Assembly: GCA_944386805.1 (NCBI GenBank)
Contig: CALXCO010000003.1
Coordinates: 61,604 to 125,603, forward strand
From: an uncultured Clostridia bacterium
GTDB taxonomy: Bacteria; Bacillota; Clostridia; Oscillospirales; Ruminococcaceae
DNA: 64,000 bases
Direction: 5' to 3'
Shown: in pieces, positions 27,065-34,676 of the stretch
Numbering within the stretch: position 1 is the stretch's first letter
How the letters are laid out: each line of letters begins with the position of its first letter
The notes under the pieces: model-generated
What the model saw: the letters and a program-made list of their open reading frames with translations, nothing else
Database searches by the model: none
Told to the model about the DNA's origin: nothing
Made by a program: the position numbers and the translations under genes

Positions 27065-27559
27065 TTAACCCCTTTCATCCTGTTCATTCCTTTCCGTCTC
27101 TTCGGCTTTCAGCCGCTCGACAAGCGGGCGGTTATCTTCCCTGCGTGCCTGTTTGGAACGGGTATACAAACCGTCCAGCACTTCCAGAAAAACCTCTCTT
27201 TTTTCCGGTTGCACCTCTTCCAACAGCCAGCCATAGTAAAACGCCTCCAAAGCTGCCCGGCTGTTTTTAAGAGCATCGGCCTTATCGGTTGGATAAATCA
27301 GCCGCCTTCGTTTGTCACCCGGATCGACTTCCCGTCGGATAAATCCCTTGTTTTCAAGGCTGGCAGTCAGATGAGCGACCGCGCTTTTTTCCAGATACAG
27401 CTGCCGCCCGATCTCATCCGCACAGATGCCCGGAGATTTGCGGATACAGTGGAGCACCTCATATTCACTCGAACCCAATCCCTGATCTTTTGCCCTTGAC
27501 TGGACAAAATGGGCGGCATTACGGGCGATTTTGGTCATTTTGCGTCTGCTGGGGTCCAT
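27065..27559 (-). CDS. MarR-family transcriptional regulator
   Basis: A 164-residue winged-helix regulator. EYEVLHCIRKSPGICADEIG, RQLYLEKSAVAHLTASLENK and FIRREVDPGDKRRRLIYPTD give the MarR HTH and the DxRxxR-type wing. The ATG (27557-27559) lies eight bases after GGAAG; a TTG three codons earlier abuts that site. It is co-transcribed with the EamA gene, and a perfect palindrome between its promoter and start indicates autoregulation. Confidence 0.9.
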   Translation of the reverse strand: MDPSRRKMTKIARNAAHFVQSRAKDQGLGSSEYEVLHCIRKSPGICADEIGRQLYLEKSAVAHLTASLENKGFIRREVDPGDKRRRLIYPTDKADALKNSRAALEAFYYGWLLEEVQPEKREVFLEVLDGLYTRSKQARREDNRPLVERLKAEETERNEQDERG

Positions 27560-27575
27560 CGGCAACACTTCCTTT

Positions 27576-27603
27576 CAAAATAGTTGTGCTCTCAACTATT
27601 TTG
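27576..27603. promoter_or_regulatory. MarR operator palindrome
   Basis: Perfect 11-bp inverted repeat CAAAATAGTTG / CAACTATTTTG with a 6-base centre, placed directly between the -10 box and the MarR start codon. Binding there would block transcription. Confidence 0.75.
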
Positions 27604-27632
27604 AGGATACACCTTTCATTTTCGTCTGTCAA
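27604..27632 (-). promoter_or_regulatory. marR-eamA promoter
   Basis: A consensus TTGACA (27627-27632), 17 bases and TATCCT (27604-27609) on the minus strand, abutting the palindromic operator. Confidence 0.75.
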
Positions 27633-27684
27633 CCAGCATTTCTTACAAAAAATAGCACTTCCGTTTCCGGAAATGCCATTTTTC

Positions 27685-28620
27685 TCAATGCTGTTCATCT
27701 TCATCCGGCAGCGAAACACCGCGTTCCCGAAGCGCCTGTGCCTTTTCACAGATACGCCGCAAACGATGATTAACCCCGCTTCTTGAAATCGGGACCGTCA
27801 GCATCTCGGCCAGCTCCCGCAAGGAAAGCGCCTCATTGTCCAGCCGCAGCTGGGCCAGTTCCCGCAAATCCTCATCCAGCCAGGAAAGCCCGACGGTATC
27901 CCGGATAAAGCGGATATCCTGCACCTGTGCAGCCGCTGCCGAAACGGTCTTATTCAGATTGGCGGTTTCACAGTTGGTGGTACGGTTGACATGGTTGCGC
28001 ACCGTCTTAACCACTTTGATTTCCATCAGCTTCATACTGGAGCCAGTCGCACCGGTCAGCGTCAGAAAATCTTCAATCTGTTCGCTTTCTTTCAGGTACA
28101 GGATTTCACATCCTTTCCGCCGCGCGACCTTAAAGCGAATTCCGACGCCGATTGCTACATCATGAATTTCCTCGGCAAAGAGCGGAATCAGCGCGTTGAT
28201 TTCCAGATGGTACTCTTTTTCCGGGTTGGTCATCGACCCATACGCCAGAAACAGTCCGCGCAAAAACGCCGCTGCACAGCCTTCCGGCTGGAGCAGTTCC
28301 TGATTGAGCGGACTGCGGCCGAGGTGATAATATTCCCGAAGCAGCTGGCGAGTGTGCTCATGTTCGATACAGACGGTATAGACCTCGACGTCGCCCTTGA
28401 GCCGGTGCAAATCCCTTCGGATATCGACAATCGCCCCCAGTTCGGCCAGCATCGAAGCGACCTCCTGTGCCAGCTCACGGTTTTCGGTGGTAAAGATGGT
28501 GGGCTGTTCAGGGAAAGATTTGCTCAGCTTGAGTATTCCATAAACCAGTGCATTGCGGTGGTTAAAGCTTTTGGGCGGATTTTGCAGCAGCTCCAGCTTG
28601 ACATCCTGACAAAACGACAC
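27685..28620 (-). CDS. whiA: DNA-binding protein WhiA
   Basis: WhiA combines a LAGLIDADG-homing-endonuclease-like N-terminal domain with a C-terminal HTH, and controls division and sporulation genes in Gram-positives. The 311-residue protein starts at a GTG (28618-28620), six bases after GAGGGG, giving VSFCQDVKLELL, the typical beginning. RGLFLAYGSMTNPEKEYHLE is the LAGLIDADG segment; NCETANLNKTVSAAAAQVQD and LTVPISRSGVNHRLRRI form the WhiA C-terminus. It follows rapZ by about ten bases, as in the conserved rapZ-(yvcK)-whiA cluster, but yvcK is missing. Confidence 0.96.
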   Translation of the reverse strand: MSFCQDVKLELLQNPPKSFNHRNALVYGILKLSKSFPEQPTIFTTENRELAQEVASMLAELGAIVDIRRDLHRLKGDVEVYTVCIEHEHTRQLLREYYHLGRSPLNQELLQPEGCAAAFLRGLFLAYGSMTNPEKEYHLEINALIPLFAEEIHDVAIGVGIRFKVARRKGCEILYLKESEQIEDFLTLTGATGSSMKLMEIKVVKTVRNHVNRTTNCETANLNKTVSAAAAQVQDIRFIRDTVGLSWLDEDLRELAQLRLDNEALSLRELAEMLTVPISRSGVNHRLRRICEKAQALRERGVSLPDEDEQH

Positions 28621-28630
28621 GCGCCACCCC

Positions 28631-29488
28631 TCATTTCTCGATATCGCGATGGCTGATACGGACATTGGCGCCCTTGGCAGCCAGATCATCATACAGATAC
28701 CCGGCAATCGTCACACTGCGGTGATGACCGCCGGTACAGCCGACCGCGATGGTCAGCTGGGTTTTGCCTTCCTTCTGGTAAAGCGGCAGCAGAAAACCGA
28801 CCAGGTCCTTGAGTTTGGCCAACAGTTCAACCGATTCAGGTGCGTTCATCACATAATCCCGCACCGGCTGTTCCAGACCGGTATGTTCTTTCAGAGAAGG
28901 GATGTAAAAAGGGTTGGGCAGGCAGCGGACGTCAAACACCAGATCAGCCTCGCTCGGCAGCCCGTGCTTAAACCCAAAGGACATCACATTGACCAGCATT
29001 CCGTTTTTGAGATCGGTCGCAAAAATCGCGCACAGCCGTTTCCGAAGCTGGGATGCCGACAGCCGGGTGGTATCGATCAGATAATCCGCCCGTCTTCTGG
29101 CCTCAGCCATTGCCTTGCGTTCAGCGGCAATCTGTGCCGCGAGTCCACCGCCCACGATATCCGCCATCGGATGTCGACGGCGTGTCTCTTTATACCGGCG
29201 AATCAGTTCCTCATCCGAAGCGTCGAGAAAGAGCATTTTATACCCATGCCCTTCCTCCTTCATTTTATCCAGTTCCTGGCAAAGCCCGTAGAACATATTT
29301 CCGCCGCGCATATCGGTGACGACCGCAATCCGGTCAAGTGCACCGCCTGACGCAACCGAAAGCCCGGCAATTTTGCCGATCAGCTGCGGCGGCATATTGT
29401 CCACGCAATAAAAGCCGATATCCTCCAGCGTATCCATTGCGCGGGATTTTCCGGCGCCGGACATGCCCGTTACAATCAGAAAATCCAA
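28631..29488 (-). CDS. rapZ: RapZ/YvcJ nucleotide-binding protein
   Basis: P-loop ATP/GTP-binding protein of the RapZ (YvcJ) family. In enterobacteria RapZ is an RNase adaptor controlling glucosamine-6-phosphate synthase; in Bacillus YvcJ affects competence, so its role here is not certain. The 285-residue protein has Walker A GMSGAGKS at the N-terminus, DNMPPQLI, and the C-terminal IAVGCTGGHHRSV motif. It sits between murB and whiA on the same strand. The start ATG has a purine-rich upstream region (GGAAGGGGGAAAAGC). Confidence 0.95.
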   Translation of the reverse strand: MDFLIVTGMSGAGKSRAMDTLEDIGFYCVDNMPPQLIGKIAGLSVASGGALDRIAVVTDMRGGNMFYGLCQELDKMKEEGHGYKMLFLDASDEELIRRYKETRRRHPMADIVGGGLAAQIAAERKAMAEARRRADYLIDTTRLSASQLRKRLCAIFATDLKNGMLVNVMSFGFKHGLPSEADLVFDVRCLPNPFYIPSLKEHTGLEQPVRDYVMNAPESVELLAKLKDLVGFLLPLYQKEGKTQLTIAVGCTGGHHRSVTIAGYLYDDLAAKGANVRISHRDIEK

Positions 29489-29513
29489 AGCTTTTCCCCC
29501 TTCCCTCTCTTTT

Positions 29514-29551
29514 CAGCCGGCACTCAATCTCCCAGCCGGCACTCAATCTCC
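29514..29551. repeat. 19-bp exact tandem duplication at the murB 3' end
   Basis: The 19-base unit CAGCCGGCACTCAATCTCC occurs twice head to tail; part of a third copy follows inside murB. One copy contains the murB stop codon. Confidence 0.9.
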
Positions 29552-30457
29552 CAGCCGGCGCACCTCCGGTTCCAGCCAGTAACCGGTCTTTTGCTGAACT
29601 GTCTGCTGAACCTTCTGAATCAGCTGACAGATATCGGCGCAGGTCGCGCCGCCCAGATTGATAATAAATCCGGCATGCTTTTCGCTCACCTGAGCATCGC
29701 CGACCCGTGTACCTTTCAGCCCGCACTGTTCAATCAGCGACCCTGCAAACGCGCCCTCAGGGCGTTTGAAGGTCGAACCGGCGCTGGGGTATTCCAGCGG
29801 CTGTTTTTCCCGTCTTCTGGTCATCAGTTCGGACATTTTGTCGCCGATCTGCTGTTTATTTCCCTTTTCCAGTCCGAAAGCAGCCCGCAGAATGCACCAG
29901 TCAGGATGAGCCGAAAAGATACTGCGGCGGTAAGACAGCTCCAGTTTTTCTTTCGGGAGCCGTTTAACTTCGCCCGTCTCATCCAGATATTCCACCCATT
30001 CCAGCACGTCCCGCATCTCTCCGCCGTACGCACCTGCGTTCATAAACACGCCGCCGCCGACCGTTCCGGGAATCCCATAGGCAAATTCCAGCCCGGTCAA
30101 GCCCTCACTCTGTGCCATCCGGCAGAGGGCGTTCATTCCGACCCCGGCATCAGCGATCACCGTCTGTTCCTCCCGCTTCAGTTCCGACAGCCCCCAGGTA
30201 AAGACGACCACGCCATCCAGCCCGTTATCCGAGACGAGCAGATTGGAGCCGCGTCCGATAAACCATACCGGCTCCGCCTTTATTCTCCGCAGTTCTCTGA
30301 CCAGCAGGGTCAGTTCCTCTGCCGAGGAAGGGAGTGCCGAAAAGGCGGCGTCTCCACCCACCCGAAAGGTTGTATACTCCCGCATCGGGGTATTGGTGCG
30401 GCAGGAAATACTGTGTTGCTGACAAAACCGTGTCAGTCCGTCCAGATCGATCTTCAA
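29543..30457 (-). CDS. murB: UDP-N-acetylenolpyruvoylglucosamine reductase
   Basis: FAD- and NADPH-dependent enzyme that reduces the MurA product to UDP-MurNAc. The 304-residue protein has the FAD site WFIGRGSNLLVSD and GLEFAYGIPGTVGGGVFMNA, RRSIF, and the catalytic serine in YPSAGSTFKRP with the compact C-terminus of the type found in Gram-positives. I place the start at a TTG (30455-30457), nine bases after GAAAGGA; no better ATG is in frame. It is followed by rapZ and whiA on the same strand. Confidence 0.96.
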   Translation of the reverse strand: MKIDLDGLTRFCQQHSISCRTNTPMREYTTFRVGGDAAFSALPSSAEELTLLVRELRRIKAEPVWFIGRGSNLLVSDNGLDGVVVFTWGLSELKREEQTVIADAGVGMNALCRMAQSEGLTGLEFAYGIPGTVGGGVFMNAGAYGGEMRDVLEWVEYLDETGEVKRLPKEKLELSYRRSIFSAHPDWCILRAAFGLEKGNKQQIGDKMSELMTRRREKQPLEYPSAGSTFKRPEGAFAGSLIEQCGLKGTRVGDAQVSEKHAGFIINLGGATCADICQLIQKVQQTVQQKTGYWLEPEVRRLGD

Positions 30458-30553
30458 AATGTTCCATCCTTTCAAAGGACTGCTGCAAAACGGTTGACTC
30501 ACCACTTTGCAGCAGTCCTTCCTTCAAACTATCCCAAAACGTTCCGTCCGGGA

Positions 30554-31510
30554 TTATTCATGCAGTTTCCAGAGCATCGCAGCGCCGATGGTCCCGGCAT
30601 CGTTGCCCAGTTTGCAGACCCGCAGCTGGCAGGTCGGCTGACCCTTGATCGAGTATGCCTCCCGTTCGATAAACTCACGCAGAGGAGCCAGCAGTGTCTC
30701 GCCTTCCTTGCAGATACCGCCGCCGATCAGCAGGACTTCCGGCTGGAAGATGTTGATATAGTTGGTCAGGCCGGCGCCGAGGTAGTTCTGATATGTATTG
30801 ACAACTTCGATTGCGACCGGGTCGCCCATCCGCATGCCGTCATAAGCGGTTTTGCCGTTGACGTCATCCAATGTCGGCGCTACCTTCCAGAGGGCAGAAT
30901 CAGGATGTGCCTCCATTGCCTCTTTGGTCATATTGATCAGGCCGGTTGCCGAAGCATACGCTTCAATGCATCCCTTGCGTCCGCAGGTGCAGGGACGTCC
31001 GCCGTACTCGACCACCATGTGGCCCAGCTCACCGGCAAAGCCGTTAAAACCGGTATAGATCTTGCCGTCGATGATGATACCGCCGCCGACACCGGTGCCC
31101 AGTGTGATAACGACGACATCGTTATATCCGGCAGCAGCGCCCGCCAGCGTTTCACCATACGCCGCGACGTTTGCGTCATTTTCCAGATAAACAGAGGTAT
31201 GCAGACGGTCTTCCAGATATTTGCCAAGAGGGGTATTGCGGAAGCCGAGGTTGTTCGCATATACAACGACACCGTTTTTGGAATCGACAGCACCGGGAGT
31301 TCCGACACCGACCGAGCTGATATCCGAAATGGACAGACCCAGCTGTTCCATTGCCATCGTAGCAGCCTTGGCAATACGGTCTGCGAGTCCTTCATCGTTG
31401 CCGTCGACCTCAGAGGGAACGCTTGCCTTTGCGAGGATGTTATAATTTTCATCCACAACGCCTGCTTTGATAAAAGTACCGCCGAGGTCAATTCCTACAT
31501 AATATTTCAT
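30554..31510 (-). CDS. glcK: ROK-family glucokinase
   Basis: Phosphorylates glucose with ATP in the cytosol. The 318-residue protein has the phosphate loop GIDLGGTFIKAG, the sugar-binding LENDANVAA, TLGTGVGGGIIIDGKI, the ROK GHMVVEYGGRPCTCGRKGC region with its zinc-binding Cys-rich motif, and E-A-Y-A-S after it. These motifs and the length match GlcK of Gram-positives; a related ROK sugar kinase cannot be excluded. It has its own promoter and precedes murB on the same strand. Confidence 0.93.
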   Translation of the reverse strand: MKYYVGIDLGGTFIKAGVVDENYNILAKASVPSEVDGNDEGLADRIAKAATMAMEQLGLSISDISSVGVGTPGAVDSKNGVVVYANNLGFRNTPLGKYLEDRLHTSVYLENDANVAAYGETLAGAAAGYNDVVVITLGTGVGGGIIIDGKIYTGFNGFAGELGHMVVEYGGRPCTCGRKGCIEAYASATGLINMTKEAMEAHPDSALWKVAPTLDDVNGKTAYDGMRMGDPVAIEVVNTYQNYLGAGLTNYINIFQPEVLLIGGGICKEGETLLAPLREFIEREAYSIKGQPTCQLRVCKLGNDAGTIGAAMLWKLHE

Positions 31511-31586
31511 AATCTCCGTTCCTTTCTACGGCTGCCCGAAGCTGAGCCGTTCGCCGCATGCCTACGCAATTAGCCTGTTTTTTTAT

Positions 31587-31615
31587 AGTATATCACAGTG
31601 CGCTACTCTTTTCAA
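31587..31615 (-). promoter_or_regulatory. Putative glucokinase promoter
   Basis: TTGAAA (31610-31615), 17 bases, TATACT (31587-31592) on the minus strand. Confidence 0.65.
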
Positions 31616-31704
31616 CCACTAACTTTTGTGAAAATTTCTATTGTAACACCCCACGCCGCCACCGCATACTATGGCGTACATCAATCAAAAGGAGGTTGCT
31701 CAAT

Positions 31705-31851
31705 ATGTGTGGCAACAATTGCAGTTGGATTCTGATCATCATTCTTCTCCTGGTATGCTGCGGTGGCTGGAACTTCGGTTCCAATAACTCGAACGGCGGG
31801 TGCTGCTGTGGTGGCTGCGGCTGCGACAATAACAACAACGGCTGCTGCTGA
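31705..31851 (+). CDS. Small Cys/Gly/Asn-rich membrane peptide
   Basis: 48 codons: an N-terminal MCGNNCSW, a hydrophobic helix of nine residues or more (ILIIILLLV), then a tail rich in Gly, Asn and Cys. Eleven of 48 residues are Cys, including a CCC triplet. A strong AAAAGGAGG site lies nine bases before the ATG, so it is very likely translated. The pattern resembles short hydrophobic or Cys-rich peptides common in Clostridia, some spore-associated, but I do not recognise a specific family. It stands alone between divergent neighbours. Confidence 0.75.
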   Translation: MCGNNCSWILIIILLLVCCGGWNFGSNNSNGGCCCGGCGCDNNNNGCC

Positions 31852-31908
31852 TTTTCCCCAATCCTTCGCCTCTCTGCCTTCGGGCAGGGAGTACATAACA
31901 TCACGCCA

Positions 31909-32652
31909 TCAACCGCCCGTCCATCCGGCGAACCGTCCGTCTTCCAACAGGAGGACGGCGGCCGCCGTCATATCCGGGCGGTACTCATTTCCCAGCACAT
32001 CCCCTTCCCAGCCGTCAGGCGGATAGAGCTGCATCCGGTAAAGACGGCGGTTTTCCTCTTCGGTAGCGGTTTCCAGCAGGGCATCGGATGCGGGAATGCA
32101 AACGCCAGCCGTCAGGGAAAAAGCATCCTGTTCCCGGTCATAAACTGCCAGAGCACAGTCTTCCGGCTCGCCCGGCTGTGCGCCGAACAGCTCTCCGGCC
32201 AGCTCCCAGACATCCGCAGCGGGCAGCAGCACCTGTCCATCCACTGCAGCAGGCATCCTGCCGGTTTCCATTAAATACCAGATTACCGCTTCTTCCAGCT
32301 GCAATACCGTCAGCTGGGAAGGGTCATCGAAAAACGGCGTCCCGGCAGCCGCCAATGCCCTTGCAAGTGCAAGCGCCTGCTGTTCAGAGAGAGGCTGTGC
32401 GGCTGTTGAAGTCTGTTCCGAAGACACAGAGGTATCAACAGCATTGGCCTGCGATTCACCCGTCTGTTCGACTGACTGTGCAGATGAATCATCCTGCTGC
32501 AAAGCCGTCCCGTCTGTCTGATAACCAGGCTCCACCGTCTGCCAGGCCAATCCTTCGGACTGGCCTGCCGACCAGACAGACGTTCCCCAGCAAAAGAGCG
32601 ATAATGCGATAAAGACGGCCGCCATTGCGGTCAGTCTGGTTTTTTCCCCCAT
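31909..32652 (-). CDS. Exported or membrane-anchored protein of unknown function
   Basis: A 247-residue protein with a signal or anchor helix (TAMAAVFIALSLFCWGTSVWSA), a Ser/Gln/Thr-rich linker to about residue 90, then a soluble domain (PLSEQQALALARALAAAG...). The ATG at 32650-32652 is chosen because AGGGAGG lies six bases upstream; earlier in-frame ATGs lack such a site. The C-terminal domain (YPPDGWEGDVLGNEYRPDM) is not recognised. It is convergent with the Cys-rich peptide. Confidence 0.7.
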   Translation of the reverse strand: MGEKTRLTAMAAVFIALSLFCWGTSVWSAGQSEGLAWQTVEPGYQTDGTALQQDDSSAQSVEQTGESQANAVDTSVSSEQTSTAAQPLSEQQALALARALAAAGTPFFDDPSQLTVLQLEEAVIWYLMETGRMPAAVDGQVLLPAADVWELAGELFGAQPGEPEDCALAVYDREQDAFSLTAGVCIPASDALLETATEEENRRLYRMQLYPPDGWEGDVLGNEYRPDMTAAAVLLLEDGRFAGWTGG

Positions 32653-32749
32653 GCCGAACCTCCCTGCGCTGTTCATATGCTTTTCCATATATATGCGTAT
32701 TTGGGCAGGGTTATCCGCGGGAACATACGAAATTTCTTTAAAAAAGGTC

Positions 32750-32778
32750 TTTACAAAACAGATTGGATATGGTATAAT
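32750..32778 (+). promoter_or_regulatory. tRNA-Thr promoter
   Basis: TTTACA (32750-32755), 17 bases and a perfect TATAAT (32773-32778), 28 bases before the tRNA. Confidence 0.8.
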
Positions 32779-32806
32779 GTTTTGGTAACAGCGAAAGGCT
32801 GGACTT

Positions 32807-32879
32807 GCTACTGTGGCTCAGCTGGCAGAGCAGCTCACTCGTAATGAGCAGGTCGTCCGTTCGAATCGGATCAGTAGCT
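32807..32879 (+). tRNA. tRNA-Thr (CGT)
   Basis: Perfect 7-bp acceptor stem GCTACTG/CAGTAGC, D arm GCTC..GAGC, anticodon stem GCTCA/TGAGC with loop CTCGTAA (anticodon CGT) and a T arm with TTCGAAT. CCA is not encoded. It has its own promoter and terminator. Confidence 0.93.
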
Positions 32880-32887
32880 CCAAGACA

Positions 32888-32921
32888 AACCCCGTAACCA
32901 CCGAAGGTTGCGGGGTTTTTT
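32888..32921 (+). terminator. Terminator after tRNA-Thr
   Basis: AACCCCGTAACC / GGTTGCGGGGTT stem followed by a T-run. Confidence 0.9.
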
Positions 32922-32934
32922 GGCTTTTCTGTCC

Positions 32935-33846
32935 TTACAAATTCACTGCAAGCATCCTGCCAAGTTCGTTTACAAATCCCAATGACTGATACATGCCCAC
33001 ATCACCAGCCGAGCAGCCAACCAGTATACTGGCATATTCCTGCTGGGCGCACCACTTTGTTAAATGAGATACCAGTAACCTAGCGATTCCCTGCCTGCGA
33101 AACGCAGGTTCAATATAAAAATCGTCAAACATGCCACAGCATTTGCAGGCAAATGTTGAAAAGCATGGGCTGACAGAGCAGATGCCAACTGGACGGTTGA
33201 GACGTTTGGCGACAAAAAACACGATTTGTTTTTCTTCAATCGCACGGACCAGCTGTTCTTTCTTCCTGTCATCCAAAGGCTGTTCACCGACTTCCTGCAA
33301 AAATCCGCTTTCCAGATTCCACAGATCCTGCACATCGGTCAGTATTTCTACCACCGGCACAATATTTTCCTGCGGCGGCAGCAGCATCAACGGTTCTCCA
33401 TACTGGTCTCTTCCATTTGGGACAAAGCCCATATCTTTCCAAAAGCGTTGTCTGGCGTCCCCATCGGCGTTAAGTTCAGCAAATTTTGCACCGTTCTCCC
33501 TGCCCCAGCTCAGCAGGGCAGCAGCACATTGTTTTCCCGTTCCATTGCCGCGAAACGCAGGGAAAACACAAAACTCAAGGATGAACTGTTTGCCGTCCTC
33601 GGTTTGATACACCACCGTAAGCGCAATGCCGATCTCCTGCCCATTCCGGCAGAACACAAGATAGTGCAGCGGATTCTCGTCCCGGTCATGCAGTGCGGAA
33701 ATATTCTGTCGGTATTTTTCTGAGCAGTGAAAGCAATTTTCATCTCCTGAGGAAATATCCCGCGCAAAGTATTCTTTTAGATACTTCCAAAAACGTTCCT
33801 GATCGGCAATTTTGACGCATTCGTGGATGGTGATTTCATTTTTCAT
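32935..33846 (-). CDS. Double GNAT-domain N-acetyltransferase
   Basis: A 303-residue protein with two GNAT folds. The N-terminal one has EFCVFPAFRGNGTGKQCAAA and the C-terminal one FYIEPAFRRQGIARLLVSHL, both matching the acetyl-CoA-binding R/Q-x-x-G-x-G/A loop. Tandem GNAT proteins often modify small amines or antibiotics, but no substrate can be read from the sequence. GGAGG precedes the ATG by seven bases. It stands alone between tRNA-Thr and the cyclase gene. Confidence 0.85.
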   Translation of the reverse strand: MKNEITIHECVKIADQERFWKYLKEYFARDISSGDENCFHCSEKYRQNISALHDRDENPLHYLVFCRNGQEIGIALTVVYQTEDGKQFILEFCVFPAFRGNGTGKQCAAALLSWGRENGAKFAELNADGDARQRFWKDMGFVPNGRDQYGEPLMLLPPQENIVPVVEILTDVQDLWNLESGFLQEVGEQPLDDRKKEQLVRAIEEKQIVFFVAKRLNRPVGICSVSPCFSTFACKCCGMFDDFYIEPAFRRQGIARLLVSHLTKWCAQQEYASILVGCSAGDVGMYQSLGFVNELGRMLAVNL

Positions 33847-33955
33847 TTTGTTTCCTCCAAATCATCAATTGGAGGGTCAAATTCCGTGGGCCCTCCATGC
33901 ACGGTTCTTCTTCATAAAAGACCAACTCCTTCGCATGTAAGTACCGTCATACATA

Positions 33956-33990
33956 CGGCCACTATGATTGTATCATAATCATAGTGGCCG
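33956..33990. repeat. Perfect 14-bp inverted repeat
   Basis: CGGCCACTATGATT, a 7-base loop, and AATCATAGTGGCCG in the gap between the cyclase and GNAT genes. No T-run follows on either strand, so it is not a standard terminator; it could be an operator or mRNA-stability hairpin. Confidence 0.6.
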
Positions 33991-34019
33991 TTCAAGCAAA
34001 TTTACAATGATCTTTTGGG

Positions 34020-34613
34020 TTACAGCTCCATCAGCACAGCCCGGCAGGGTGCGCCATCACATCCACCGAGGTTAATCGGCGCTGCATTCAGCAGATAGAC
34101 CCCTTCGGAAACCTCACCCAGCCGGATTCCTTCCAGCAAAACGATCTCAGCGCCCAACATAATCCGATGTACCTCAGCCGGCGCGTCCTCCGGACCGACG
34201 GTCTGGGATTCGTTGCCAAACAACCAGATACCGGCTTTGGACAAAACTTTTGCAGCATCGGCGGATATAAACGCATTCCCTTTCATCAGCAGCCTTTTGG
34301 CTGCTTCGGGGTCTGCGTTTTTTGCTTTTTGCAGCAGGTTTTCGGCGTCCTCAGCTTTCAGCTCACCGACAGCTTCGGCAACATAGCATTTGCCGATAAA
34401 CTTTTCCAGGCTGATCTGTTCAACCGTCTTCCCATCCCAGCAAAAATGCCAGGGTGCGTCGATATGGGTGCCGTTGTGGGCGCACAGGCTGACTTTGGTC
34501 AGGTTGCAGTTATCCCCTTGCGCAATTCTCAGCACAGCTTCCTTTTCCGGCTTAGGGTCACCCGGAAATACGACACAGCTAAACAATTCCTGGGTAATAT
34601 CATAAATTTTCAT
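34020..34613 (-). CDS. Cyclase-family (KynB-like) metal hydrolase
   Basis: A 197-residue member of the cyclase/kynurenine-formamidase family, which hydrolyses N-formyl or amide bonds using divalent metals. The signature HNGTHIDAPWHF gives the metal-binding His and Asp residues, and the N-terminal YDITQELFSCVVFPGDP pattern also fits. The ATG (34611-34613) lies eight bases after GGAGG. No kynurenine pathway genes are near, so the substrate is unknown. Confidence 0.85.
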   Translation of the reverse strand: MKIYDITQELFSCVVFPGDPKPEKEAVLRIAQGDNCNLTKVSLCAHNGTHIDAPWHFCWDGKTVEQISLEKFIGKCYVAEAVGELKAEDAENLLQKAKNADPEAAKRLLMKGNAFISADAAKVLSKAGIWLFGNESQTVGPEDAPAEVHRIMLGAEIVLLEGIRLGEVSEGVYLLNAAPINLGGCDGAPCRAVLMEL

Positions 34614-34676
34614 CCAGAACACCTCCGTGGTTTAAAAATACGATTATTCCAATGGAAGTTTTCCACACCATGCAGT

